A stretch of 13,189 nucleotides of DNA from JAJRAG01 sp050010535 (GCA_050010535.1 JBEKKT010000036.1:1-13189); one strand, 5' to 3'. Positions 1 to 7,258 are shown, numbered from the stretch's first letter. The notes: generated from the sequence alone by a model not told the origin. Made by a program: numbers and translations.

Positions 1-48
1 AATGGCTCCTTCTTTGACGCTCTCTCCATTCTCCACCCCAACCCATAA
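1..48 (+). CDS. Possible C-terminal end of an unidentified gene
   Basis: Frame 1 is open from the window edge to a TAA at 46-48 and would encode a 15-residue tail, NGSFFDALSILHPNP. Most codons end in C or T, as in the real genes further right. I do not recognise the protein. The opposite strand also has two frames open to the edge over the first 150 bases, but neither has a convincing start. The rest of 49-220 holds no gene I can support. Confidence 0.25.
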   Translation, partial: NGSFFDALSILHPNP

Positions 49-220
49 ATCAAACGCGGTGGGCGATATGAACCTATCCGTATGTTGCAGGTCTCCCCAT
101 CTGTCGTCAGAACCGTCAGAAGTGTCGAACGACCGACGGTGGACGGATTATCCAACCAATCATGATCTTAACAATAGTTGGGACACTTTGATGATATTGT
201 ATACTACCCCAGAACCTAAG

Positions 221-333
221 TGCGAGGGGCCGGATTTGAACCGGCGGACCTCTGCAGGAACAGATCTTGAGTCTGTCGCCATTGGCCGATGATTCGTTCA
301 AAATCATCATTGACCAGGCTTGGCTACCCTCGC
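221..333 (-). tRNA. tRNA-Leu (anticodon CAA) with a D-loop intron
   Basis: A complete class II tRNA reads on the minus strand. The acceptor arm pairs GCGAGGG (333-327) with CCCTCGC (228-222), and the discriminator A is at 221. The T-stem is GCCGG/CCGGC around loop TTCAAAT. The variable arm is CCT-GCAG-AGG. The anticodon stem ACAGA/TCTGT encloses the 7-nt loop CTCAAGA, giving anticodon CAA (Leu, codon UUG). CCA is not encoded. There is no intron at the usual position 37/38, because the anticodon loop is already 7 nt. A 28-nt insertion interrupts the D-loop instead (see next entry). Removing it leaves an 85-nt tRNA with a 4-bp D-stem, GCCA/TGGC, and loop AAGCCTGGTCAA. Confidence 0.95.
283..310 (-). 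other. 28-nt intron in the D-loop of tRNA-Leu
   Basis: The inserted segment folds into a hairpin, TGATGATT/AATCATCG (last pair T-G), with a 7-nt loop. Next to it, exon TGGT pairs with intron GCCA to form a 4-bp central helix. The 5' bulge is CAA. On the 3' side the bulge is AT before GCC/GGC pairing resumes, so this is a slightly relaxed bulge-helix-bulge, the substrate of archaeal tRNA splicing endonuclease. CAATG occurs at both boundaries, so the exact cut is ambiguous by a few bases, but the intron length is 28 in any register that preserves the 4-bp D-stem. The position is around 20b/21, a non-canonical site. Splicing is inferred from structure. Confidence 0.85.
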
Positions 334-362
334 ATCTGACAATCTCGTAAATGGCAGATGCC

Positions 363-378
363 TAGTTAAACTTGTTCA
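363..378 (-). promoter_or_regulatory. Probable tRNA-Leu promoter (BRE/TATA)
   Basis: On the minus strand a TATA-like TTTAACTA (370-363) follows an A-rich BRE-like GAACAAG. Its centre is about 33 nt before the mature tRNA 5' end. That would place transcription start a few bases upstream of the tRNA, the usual archaeal arrangement. The match to the TATA consensus is moderate. Confidence 0.45.
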
Positions 379-645
379 AAATGCCGTAGTCCGATAAAGG
401 ATATCTACCTGGATCGCGGATTATCGGAGAGGAACGACAGGAGCGTAGAATGCGTTCTGCGCAGTAAGGAATTGCCCTCGGAATTCTAGGAATCGAGAAG
501 GGTCGGAATTCGGCGGAGTATTTCCTAGTCGCTCGGGCACAAATCGTGGAAAAATGTGAACAAATAATAATCGTGACAATATCTGGCACGGACTTCGAGT
601 CTCAAATCGGCCAGAGAATTCGATTCTCGACGGTTTTCCTCGTTT
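379..645. other. Divergent intergenic region with two inverted repeats
   Basis: No coding frame here looks real, and both neighbours are transcribed away from it. It contains TCCGATAA (390-397) and its exact inverse TTATCGGA (421-428), separated by 23 nt. It also contains a tight inverted repeat GAGAAT-TCG-ATTCTC at 614-628, upstream of the aminotransferase TATA box. The second could be an operator. I see no tRNA fold or C/D-box RNA in this stretch. Confidence 0.35.
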
Positions 646-653
646 TTTAATAT
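646..653 (+). promoter_or_regulatory. Probable TATA box of the aminotransferase gene
   Basis: TTTAATAT lies in an AT-rich patch, centred about 27 nt before the GTG at 677. This is the spacing expected if transcription starts at the start codon itself (leaderless). No Shine-Dalgarno sequence precedes either possible start, which agrees with leaderless initiation. The inverted repeat at 614-628 lies 29 nt upstream, centre to centre. Confidence 0.5.
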
Positions 654-676
654 TCGAACACCTATACAGTACGAAA

Positions 677-1999
677 GTGATTGACATGAGTCGCCTAGGA
701 TTGTCCAAGATCGTCGACGACATGCTGACGAGGCCGTCAGCTATCAGGTCGATGATGAAGTTCGGGGACGAACGGAACATCCGGGCGATGGGTCTGGATC
801 CGAAGGACGTCATATCGTTCGGCGGAGGATGGGTAGGACATCACGCCCCGGAAAGGCTGCGCGAGATATATGCGGAAATCTGCAACGACCCCGCCCAATT
901 TCATCAGACCGGTGCTTATCCGCCCATCCCCGGAATCCCGGCATGCAGGGGGGAGTTGGCCAGGATGGACGAGGTTCTCTATGGCGTCAAAGCCACGGAA
1001 AGGAACGTAATCGTCGGACAATCCTCGACAGAACTGACTCAGGATTTGATGAGGGCGATTCTCAACTGTGGTGACGACGTTCTTCTCCTGGACCCCACGT
1101 ACGTCAACTACTATGGGCAACTCGTTTTCACATTGACCAACTGGCATCTGTGCAAGGACAAGGGACATATCGAGAGGCTCGTTCCGGATGCCGAGGTTGC
1201 CTACGTCAGGAGCTTCGATCCTGCTTCATGGACTTTCATGCCTAACGTTGACAAGGTGATAGGGGACATGGAGGAGGCGTTCGAGATTCACAAGCCAGGG
1301 GCTGTGTTGATAGCCTCACCTGATAATCCGACCGGACAGATCGTGCCACAGAAATTCATGGAGGCTGTCCTGGAACTGTGTCAGAAGAACGACGCTTATT
1401 TCGTGATCGACTTCGCTTACAAAACCCAGACCTTCGTAGATCAGCTCCCAGAATACTTCTCCTGGTCGCCCAACGAGTTCGAGAACCTCATTCTAATATA
1501 CTCTGCCTCGAAGTATTTCCGGAGCCTTGGGAGAAGGCTTGGGTGGGTCGTCGGTCCAGAGAAGATTATTGTCGGAATGGAGACAATGTTGACGTATTCG
1601 ATCCTCTCGGCTGACAACATGCATCAAATGGCCATGGCCCAGTATCTCGAGGAGACCATCGACGATGGCAATCTGAAGAAATACTTCGACGACATCAACG
1701 AATCGTACAAGAAAGCCGCGAGGATCACGATCGACTGCATCGACGAGTACATCGGACTGAGGAGAACCGAGCCGCAAGGTGCGCTCTACGTCGTGATGGA
1801 GGTGGGGGAGGACGGCGAGAAATGGGCCAAGGAGACGCTGAGGAATACGGGCGTCATCTTTATTCCCGGCTTCGGATTCGGGGAGAGCCTCAGGAACGGC
1901 GTCAGGGTTTCGTACGGCCCGCTGGTCGAAACGACCGACAAGATCACTGATGGGTTGAAACGCGTCGGAGAGTACGTTAAGGGCCATGAGTCCGGATGA
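677..1999 (+). CDS. PLP-dependent aminotransferase, class I/II
   Basis: This 440-residue cytosolic enzyme has the fold-type I aminotransferase layout. GQSSTE (114-119) is in the cofactor phosphate-binding position. SPDNPTG (214-220) is the conserved substrate and cofactor loop. VIDFAY (243-248) supplies the Asp that bonds the pyridine nitrogen and a Tyr. SASKYF (276-281) supplies the Schiff-base lysine K279, and the Gly/Arg-rich GRRLGW (285-290) follows. Length fits the family. The start is GTG 677 or in-frame ATG 686; I prefer 677 because the TATA box is 27 nt before it. The amino acid substrate cannot be read from sequence. Features at the start of the chain, including GGGWVGHHAPERL, differ from plain aspartate aminotransferases. 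The gene is monocistronic and converges on map, with 67 bp between the stops. Confidence 0.9.
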   Translation: MIDMSRLGLSKIVDDMLTRPSAIRSMMKFGDERNIRAMGLDPKDVISFGGGWVGHHAPERLREIYAEICNDPAQFHQTGAYPPIPGIPACRGELARMDEVLYGVKATERNVIVGQSSTELTQDLMRAILNCGDDVLLLDPTYVNYYGQLVFTLTNWHLCKDKGHIERLVPDAEVAYVRSFDPASWTFMPNVDKVIGDMEEAFEIHKPGAVLIASPDNPTGQIVPQKFMEAVLELCQKNDAYFVIDFAYKTQTFVDQLPEYFSWSPNEFENLILIYSASKYFRSLGRRLGWVVGPEKIIVGMETMLTYSILSADNMHQMAMAQYLEETIDDGNLKKYFDDINESYKKAARITIDCIDEYIGLRRTEPQGALYVVMEVGEDGEKWAKETLRNTGVIFIPGFGFGESLRNGVRVSYGPLVETTDKITDGLKRVGEYVKGHESG

Positions 2000-2066
2000 T
2001 CGGAATCGGTACGATCGACGTATCTTCCCTCACAAGATGATCCAAGGATGGTTCGATGGCCAAGCT

Positions 2067-2954
2067 TCAGGTAGTTACTTCGCACTTCTTGTCGACTATG
2101 ACCACGGTGTGCTCTGCCTGGCTGACGATTCCCCTCTTGACCTCTCTTAGCTGCGGATAGCTTGAAATCAGTCCGTGTCTCACAAGGGTATGCAACAGAG
2201 CCGGAGCTTCTTTGCTAAGATCCATGCACCATCGCTCGCAGAAAGGCAGAGTCCCGAAGCTAACCTCGATCATGTGAAACAGTTCCAGGGCCTTCTTGTC
2301 CCGCATGGGCCTCTCCCTCAGCACTCTGTAGATGTTTCCAGGCTGCTCGTTCGAAACGGAACCGGACCCGTTCGTCGCGAACGGCTCTATCGCGATCGCC
2401 ATGCCCTGGCGCATCCTGGAAGTCGACCCGTCGTCAATGTTCGGAACCGTCAGTCCCGCGTGCAGATTATACTGGTTCATCCCGTGCCCCGTGAGGTTCA
2501 CGACCGGTCTGAAGCCTGATTCCTTGATGCTGCGCTCAATCGCCCCTCCGACACTGTTAGTGGCGACGCCGTCCCCAGTGATCTCCACGGCTGTTCGAAG
2601 GGCCTCTTCAGCCGCTTCGATCAGCCTCTGCCAGTTCTTCGTTCCGACCTCAACGGTCGTTGCCGTATCCCCTATGTACCCTTCAACGTGGACTCCGACG
2701 TCGATCTTGACCACGTCCCCCCTGACGAACTTCGAGTTATCGTTGTAGTTGGGGGTGAAGTGTGCCGCGATATCGTTCAGTCCAATGTTGACGGGGAAGG
2801 CAGGTCTGGCTCCCTTGCTTATTATGTGATCCTCGATTTCCCTGGCCACGTCCAAGTAACGCACTCTCTCGTCGACGAGCCTCGCGCCGAGCTCCCTGGC
2901 TTCACGTGCAATCGAGCCTGCCTTCCTGAGGCAGCTCAGAACATGCTCATTCAT
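2067..2954 (-). CDS. map: Methionine aminopeptidase, archaeal type II
   Basis: The enzyme removes the initiator methionine from new proteins in the cytosol. The 295-residue chain has all expected dinuclear-metal ligands: D85 (KIDVG), D96 (GDTAT), H157 (GHG), E190 (AIEPF) and E281 (QAEH), plus catalytic H65 (AAHFTPN). The roughly 60-residue helical insert between E190 and E281 marks the type II form of archaea and eukaryotes rather than bacterial type I. The ATG at 2954 overlaps the stop of the upstream sua5 gene by 8 nt, so translation is probably coupled. A GAGGA sequence lies about 8 nt before the ATG inside sua5. It is the last gene of a three-gene minus-strand operon. No T-run terminator is obvious in the 67-bp convergent gap beyond it. 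Confidence 0.97.
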   Translation of the reverse strand: MNEHVLSCLRKAGSIAREARELGARLVDERVRYLDVAREIEDHIISKGARPAFPVNIGLNDIAAHFTPNYNDNSKFVRGDVVKIDVGVHVEGYIGDTATTVEVGTKNWQRLIEAAEEALRTAVEITGDGVATNSVGGAIERSIKESGFRPVVNLTGHGMNQYNLHAGLTVPNIDDGSTSRMRQGMAIAIEPFATNGSGSVSNEQPGNIYRVLRERPMRDKKALELFHMIEVSFGTLPFCERWCMDLSKEAPALLHTLVRHGLISSYPQLREVKRGIVSQAEHTVVIVDKKCEVTT

Positions 2955-3588
2955 CGAGAGCTTCCTCTATGTCGTCTTCGGGGATCGCGCCTTGCCGAAT
3001 AATCTCTGCCCCGCCTTCGGAGAGCTGCACTATAGTGGATGGCTTGCCGACCTTGCAAGGGCCGCAATCCACGCAGATTTCGACCCTGGAGCCTATGTCC
3101 TGGATCGCAGACTCCGCGTCGGTTGGATTCGGCCTGGAATGGAGATTGGCGCTCGTCGAGACCAACGGGCCGCACCTCTCGATCAGGCGCAGGGCGAACG
3201 GATGGTTCGGGATGCGTATCCCAACCTCCATTGAAGCCGAGGTAAGAATATCAGGGACGTTTCTCTTCTTCGTCACAAGTATGGTGATGGGGCCCGGCAT
3301 GAACTTCGCCACAAGCTTCCGCGCCCTGTCATCAAGGACCGCGAGTTCCTCCAGCATGGCCAGGTCCCTGACCGCAATCGAAAGAGGCATATCGAAGGGT
3401 CTCCTCTTTACCATGTAGACCCTCTTCACCGCCGCTTCGTCGAAGGGGTTCGCCCCGAGGCCGTAGAGGGTCTCGGTCGGGTAAACCACCAGTTTGCCGG
3501 CCTTCAGCTCGTTGGCGATCTGCTCGATCTTGGAATCCGGCAGGTCGCATACCGCACAGTTCTTCTTCTTGCACCTTACTAGCTCCAT
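2947..3588 (-). CDS. Threonylcarbamoyl-AMP synthase (Sua5/YrdC)
   Basis: It makes threonylcarbamoyl-AMP from threonine, bicarbonate and ATP. This is the first step of t6A37 modification of tRNAs reading ANN codons. The 213 residues form a single YrdC domain without the extra C-terminal Sua5 domain. Conserved stretches are YPTETLYGLGAN (36-47), KRRPFDMPLSI (61-71), PGPITI (98-103), RIPNHPFA (125-132), STSAN (144-148), PSTIV (183-187) and IIRQG (196-200). An N-terminal extension carries Cys 6, 11 and 14, and CVDCGPC (172-178) carries three more; these CxxC pairs could hold a metal, though that is a guess. The ATG directly abuts the stop of the MBL gene, with GGGAG 8 nt before it. It overlaps map by 8 nt. 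Confidence 0.95.
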   Translation of the reverse strand: MELVRCKKKNCAVCDLPDSKIEQIANELKAGKLVVYPTETLYGLGANPFDEAAVKRVYMVKRRPFDMPLSIAVRDLAMLEELAVLDDRARKLVAKFMPGPITILVTKKRNVPDILTSASMEVGIRIPNHPFALRLIERCGPLVSTSANLHSRPNPTDAESAIQDIGSRVEICVDCGPCKVGKPSTIVQLSEGGAEIIRQGAIPEDDIEEALDE

Positions 3589-4230
3589 TCAAGCATCTCC
3601 CAGATATCTAAGAGCCCCTGCGATCCGCTCCTTCGCGTCACCGTATGCGCAGGGACCGTGTCCCGGATAGAGGTCGACCGCATCGAGCTCCATCAGCTTC
3701 TTGACCGACTTGACGAGATCCCGGTAATTGCCGGTCGGAAGGTCCCAACGGCCAACTCCACCTGCGAATACCGTGTCCCCGCTAATTAGCGTCCCGCTAG
3801 AGCTGTCGAAGAGGGACACACTTCCGGCAGTATGGCCGGGGGTATGGATCACCTTGAAATCGTGCTCTCCGGTAGAGAAAACATCTCCGCCAGCGAGAGT
3901 CCCGACATCCGCCGGTTCCGCTTCTACTCCGAACATCCTCAACTGGTCCTCCCACGTGTCACTGTCACGGATCATCCGAGCGTCGAGCTCGTGTATCTGG
4001 ACCTCGGCAAAGAGCCTCTTCACAAGCGCGGCCGCGCCTCCGACATGGTCTAGATGGCCGTGTGTGAGCAGAATGCGCTTGACAGCGTCGAGACTTTCGA
4101 AATCAGAGAGTCCGCGCAAGACGTGAGAGATGCTCGAACCAGAGCCTGTGTCGACGATGATTGGATTCTCTCCAGTCACGAGAAATATGTTCGAGTCGAA
4201 ACCCATCCCAGGCAAGCAGCGAACACTCAT
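3589..4230 (-). CDS. MBL-fold metallohydrolase (glyoxalase II-like)
   Basis: This is a 213-residue single-domain metallo-beta-lactamase-fold hydrolase. The signature THGHLDH (56-62) gives H57, H59, D61 and H62. H133 (TPGHT), D152 (SGDTVF) and H191 (PGHG) complete the set for a two-metal site of the glyoxalase II type. It is probably a cytosolic thioester or related ester hydrolase. Substrate cannot be assigned, since glyoxalase II, persulfide dioxygenase-like and other small hydrolases share these ligands, and there is no glutathione-binding C-terminal domain. It is first in the operon with sua5 and map. Its ATG lies 27 nt from the TATA centre, so the transcript is probably leaderless. Confidence 0.9.
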   Translation of the reverse strand: MSVRCLPGMGFDSNIFLVTGENPIIVDTGSGSSISHVLRGLSDFESLDAVKRILLTHGHLDHVGGAAALVKRLFAEVQIHELDARMIRDSDTWEDQLRMFGVEAEPADVGTLAGGDVFSTGEHDFKVIHTPGHTAGSVSLFDSSSGTLISGDTVFAGGVGRWDLPTGNYRDLVKSVKKLMELDAVDLYPGHGPCAYGDAKERIAGALRYLGDA

Positions 4231-4252
4231 TTGAGATTCTGAAGATTGAGGA

Positions 4253-4284
4253 CATATTTAACCCCTTTCATGTAGACGCTACAT
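4253..4284 (-). promoter_or_regulatory. Promoter and possible operator of the MBL-sua5-map operon
   Basis: Read on the minus strand, a BRE-like GAAAGGGG is followed by TTAAATATG (4261-4253), a strong archaeal TATA box centred 27 nt before the ATG at 4230. That spacing predicts a leaderless mRNA. Just upstream of the BRE is the perfect inverted repeat ATGTAG-ACG-CTACAT (4270-4284), with 6-bp arms and a 3-bp spacer, in a position suited to an activator or repressor. The TATA call is direct; the operator is inference. Confidence 0.7.
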
Positions 4285-4352
4285 TCTGCGAATCCTTGGA
4301 TTGGGCCATACCTGTCGCGAAGCGCGAGTCTTGACAAGATTTCGGGCCTCTC

Positions 4353-4370
4353 AGAAAGCAATTTAGAAAT
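4353..4370 (+). promoter_or_regulatory. Probable sucCD promoter
   Basis: An AT-rich ATTTAGAAAT (4361-4370) follows A-rich CAGAAAGCA, resembling TATA plus BRE. Its centre at about 4365 predicts a start near 4391, which gives a leader of about 11 nt to the ATG at 4402. The match to consensus is weaker than at the opposite-facing MBL promoter, 100 bp away. Confidence 0.4.
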
Positions 4371-4386
4371 AAGCAGATGAAGTTCA

Positions 4387-5505
4387 ATGGTCGGTGGTCG
4401 GATGAAGCTTCTAGAGTACTGGGCCAAACGGCTATTCGATTCCTACGGCATTCCGATACCTGACGGCTATGTCATTCGAGGACCGGAGGAAATAATTGAT
4501 GTCTCCTTCCCAACGGTCTTGAAGGCCCAAGTGCCGACTGGTGGGAGGGGGAAGGCTGGAGGGATCAGGTTCGTCTCGACCCTTCAGGAGGCCAGGATCG
4601 CGGCCGCAGGAATTTTCGGACTCAGCATGTCTGGATACGCTCCCAAGGAGATCCTAGTCGAGAGGAGACTGGCCATCGAAAGAGAGATTTATCTCAGCAT
4701 CACTATTGATAGAAGTGAACGAATCCCCGTGCTGTTGGTAAGCTCCGAAGGCGGCATGGAGATCGAGACCGTTCCGGATGACAAGATAGGCAAGTGGCAC
4801 CTCCACCCCTTTGTCGGAATCAATGAGTACCAGATCCGCGAAATCTGCTCATATCTGAGAATAGAAGGTGCGCAGAGACCGGAACTCAGCGATCTCCTGG
4901 GAAATCTTTGGGTACTGTTCTGGAAGAACGACTGCGATCTTGCGGAAATCAATCCTCTCGTCCAAACGCAGGACGGAAGGCTGGTCGCGGGGGATGCAAG
5001 AATCACAATCAACGACGACTCACTCTACCGTCACAGGGACATTCTCGACCTAGAAGAGGAGCTGACCCCTCTGGAGAGGGAGGCGAAGAATAACGGAATA
5101 GCATTCGTCCAGTTGGACGGGGACATTGGCGTCATCGCGAACGGAGCCGGACTTACCATGGCTACGCTCGACAATCTTACCCTTTACGGAGGCAAAGGAG
5201 GCGTATTTCTCGACCTCGGAGGCACGGACGATCCGAAGAAGGCTGAGCAGGCGTTCGAGCTAATGATCAAGGCGTCTCCTAAGGTCATACTCCTGAACAT
5301 ATTCGGAGGCATGACAAAGTGCGACAGTGTGGCAGCGGGAGTGCTCGCGGTCAAGGAGAAGCTCAGCATCTCCATACCGGTAGTCGCAAGGATCCGGGGA
5401 ATGAACGAACAACGGGGGCGGGAGATGCTGTCGGGCGCCGGTATGATCGCAGTCAAGGATCTAGATGAGGCATGCAGGAAAGCAAGCGAGCTCGGAGGCA
5501 CTTGA
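4387..5505 (+). CDS. sucC: Succinyl-CoA synthetase beta subunit
   Basis: This is the nucleotide-binding beta subunit of the alpha/beta enzyme that interconverts succinyl-CoA and succinate with ATP or GTP formation in the TCA cycle. An N-terminal ATP-grasp domain contains LKAQVPTGGRGKAGGI (45-60) and EINPLV (187-192). A C-terminal CoA-ligase domain contains GAGLTMATLD (253-262) and LLNIFGGMTKCD (302-313). The open frame gives 372 residues from ATG 4387. The true start is probably ATG 4402, giving MKLLEYWAKRLF as in other SucC proteins, with GGTGGTC just before it. The TGA is immediately followed by the sucD ATG. LDLGG (276-280) and the other core segments are intact. Confidence 0.96.
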   Translation: MVGGRMKLLEYWAKRLFDSYGIPIPDGYVIRGPEEIIDVSFPTVLKAQVPTGGRGKAGGIRFVSTLQEARIAAAGIFGLSMSGYAPKEILVERRLAIEREIYLSITIDRSERIPVLLVSSEGGMEIETVPDDKIGKWHLHPFVGINEYQIREICSYLRIEGAQRPELSDLLGNLWVLFWKNDCDLAEINPLVQTQDGRLVAGDARITINDDSLYRHRDILDLEEELTPLEREAKNNGIAFVQLDGDIGVIANGAGLTMATLDNLTLYGGKGGVFLDLGGTDDPKKAEQAFELMIKASPKVILLNIFGGMTKCDSVAAGVLAVKEKLSISIPVVARIRGMNEQRGREMLSGAGMIAVKDLDEACRKASELGGT

Positions 5506-6372
5506 ATGTCGACCATCCTCACTAAGACCACAAAGGTCCTCGTCCAGGGGATCACGGGCCATCAAGGTTCTTTTAATACAGGTCAGATGATTGAATTCGG
5601 CACTCGAGTGGTAGGGGGAGTGACGCCAGGTAAGGGCGGCGGAACGGTACTCGGCCTGCCGGTTTTCGACACCATGGCAGAGGCCGTCAAGGAAACGGGA
5701 GCGAATGCCTCGATCGTTTTCGTTCCTGCGCCTTTCGCGAAGGACGCGGTATTTGAGGCGATCGACTCCGGCATCAGGACCGTCGCCGTCATAACGGAGA
5801 GAATTCCTGTCAGGGACAGCATCGAGTTCGTGCAGTACGCGAAACTGCGAGAAACACGCATCATTGGTCCGAACTGCCCCGGTCTGGCGTCGCCGGGAAA
5901 GGCGAAGGTCGGGATAATGCCGAACTCGATATTTTCAAAAGGGAGGATTGGTGTGGTCTCGAGGAGCGGGACGCTCACCTACGAGATTGTGAACGCCTTG
6001 ACAGAGGCGGGACTGGGTCAGTCGACTGTCATCGGCATCGGAGGAGACCCGGTGATAGGCACAAGCTTCGTCGAGGCCCTTAGTCTGTTCGAGAAGGACC
6101 GCGAGACGGATCTAGTTGTACTGATTGGGGAGATTGGAGGGACCGCCGAGGAAGAGGCGGCCGAGTTCATCAAGAGCCGCATGTCGAAACCCGTCTTCGC
6201 TTACGTCGCCGGACTAACGGCCCCTCCGGGAAAGCGCATGGGACACGCGGGAGCGATCATCGCGAGGGGTCGAGGCACGGCTCAGAGCAAGATCGGCTCG
6301 CTCGAGGCGGCGGGGGCTCGGGTCGCATCGATACCGGCGGAGGTCCCGAAGATCATTCTGAAGGAGGCATAG
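5506..6372 (+). CDS. sucD: Succinyl-CoA synthetase alpha subunit
   Basis: The alpha subunit binds CoA and carries the phosphohistidine intermediate. The 288 residues are full length for the family. A Rossmann CoA-binding domain begins VLVQGITGHQGSFN (11-24). GPNCPGLASP (121-130) and VSRSGTLTYE (151-160) are conserved CoA-ligase segments. The active histidine is H247 in GKRMGHAGAII. Glu in GEIGG (208-212) is the partner that stabilises the phosphohistidine. The ATG directly abuts the sucC stop, and GGAGG (5494-5498) lies 7 nt before it. It is the middle gene of sucC-sucD-HAD. Confidence 0.97.
   Translation: MSTILTKTTKVLVQGITGHQGSFNTGQMIEFGTRVVGGVTPGKGGGTVLGLPVFDTMAEAVKETGANASIVFVPAPFAKDAVFEAIDSGIRTVAVITERIPVRDSIEFVQYAKLRETRIIGPNCPGLASPGKAKVGIMPNSIFSKGRIGVVSRSGTLTYEIVNALTEAGLGQSTVIGIGGDPVIGTSFVEALSLFEKDRETDLVVLIGEIGGTAEEEAAEFIKSRMSKPVFAYVAGLTAPPGKRMGHAGAIIARGRGTAQSKIGSLEAAGARVASIPAEVPKIILKEA
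6363..6367 (+). promoter_or_regulatory. Shine-Dalgarno that fixes a TTG start
   Basis: GGAGG at the very end of sucD lies 8 nt before the TTG at 6376. No ATG is available near that position, so this strong site supports TTG as the start of the HAD-like gene. Confidence 0.7.
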
Positions 6373-6375
6373 GAC

Positions 6376-7125
6376 TTGGACTTCGAATTCTCATTGGGAC
6401 CGCCGCCGGAGAAGGAGGCTTTCTTCTTCAGTTCGATCGGCACACTCATCCGATACAACCCAAGCAGGGAAATAGTGCTGGTCGATTTCTTGAAGGAGAA
6501 GGGTGTTGAGATCGCCATGACCGTCGCCAAGGTCGCATATTTGATCGCAGATGACGCCGCCCCGAGCAAAGGTTACACGATAAGATCCAAGGATGAGCGA
6601 GATATCTATTGGAGGAACTATTCGTCTGCTCTGCTGACGAACTGCAAGGTCGAGGACCCCCTTGGGAAGATCACGGGGGCACTGTCCGAGAGACTGAGGT
6701 CGCCGAAGATTTGGAGCTCATTCTACGATGCGAAGCCAGCTCTCGAATCCTTGAAGAAACTAGGTTGTCTGGTCGGGGTAATAGCTAATGCCGAATCGAG
6801 TCTCGCGGCCGCGTTGGACAACGCAAGCCTCTCTCAGCACATCGACACCGTGACGACATCGGAAGAAGCGGGGGTGGAGAAGCCGGACCCCGCGATATTC
6901 CGCAAGGCTCTGGACAAGTCAGGGCTTGAGCCGAAAAGATGCGTATATGTCGGCGACGTTCCGGAGATCGACATCCTCGGCGCGAGAAACGCTGGTATTA
7001 CGCAGGTATGGCTGGACAGGAACAGATTGGCCCGGAGACTTGGGGACATACAGAAGGTCGAGACCCTCACGGAACTAGAGTTCCTATTCCCTATCTTTCC
7101 TCACCCGCAGGGTTCCGAGAAGTGA
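6376..7125 (+). CDS. HAD-fold protein lacking the catalytic aspartates
   Basis: This 249-residue protein resembles phosphoglycolate-phosphatase-type HAD hydrolases. Motif I, normally DxDGTL, reads SSIGTL (19-24), so both the nucleophile Asp and the acid/base Asp are replaced (S19, I21). Motif II, normally Ser or Thr before Asn, reads IAN with A137. Motif III keeps its lysine in GVEKPDPAIF (K169). Motif IV is intact, YVGDVPEIDI with D194 and D199, followed by GARNAGI. A helical cap lies between about 30 and 120. Without the nucleophile it should not work as a phosphatase, so I infer a binding or regulatory role or decay in progress. The frame is unbroken, it has a strong ribosome site and a TTG start 3 nt after the sucD stop, so it is probably expressed with sucCD. 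Confidence 0.8.
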   Translation: MDFEFSLGPPPEKEAFFFSSIGTLIRYNPSREIVLVDFLKEKGVEIAMTVAKVAYLIADDAAPSKGYTIRSKDERDIYWRNYSSALLTNCKVEDPLGKITGALSERLRSPKIWSSFYDAKPALESLKKLGCLVGVIANAESSLAAALDNASLSQHIDTVTTSEEAGVEKPDPAIFRKALDKSGLEPKRCVYVGDVPEIDILGARNAGITQVWLDRNRLARRLGDIQKVETLTELEFLFPIFPHPQGSEK

Positions 7126-7258
7126 AGCTGTAGCTGTAGTACAACTAAAGTATGACGGGATCTTTTTCGCGACGGTGCTTCGCCCCGCCTTGGATCTGTC
7201 ACATACGCAAGATGAGCCGATTAAGATGTCATCATTACTTCTAGCGTGATCGCTCTAG
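7126..7258. other. Intergenic region before the rRNA promoters
   Basis: No gene is visible. A tandem GCTGTA pair follows the HAD stop. TTTTT at 7163-7167 may act as a weak archaeal terminator for sucCD-HAD. TCTAGCG-TGAT-CGCT with further CTAGA (7240-7259) gives an imperfect inverted repeat just upstream of the first rRNA TATA box. Confidence 0.35.

Noticed and set aside
2..292. Open frame of 96 codons on the plus strand at the window start
   Set aside because: It runs through the tRNA-Leu gene in antisense and has no recognisable protein pattern or ribosome site.
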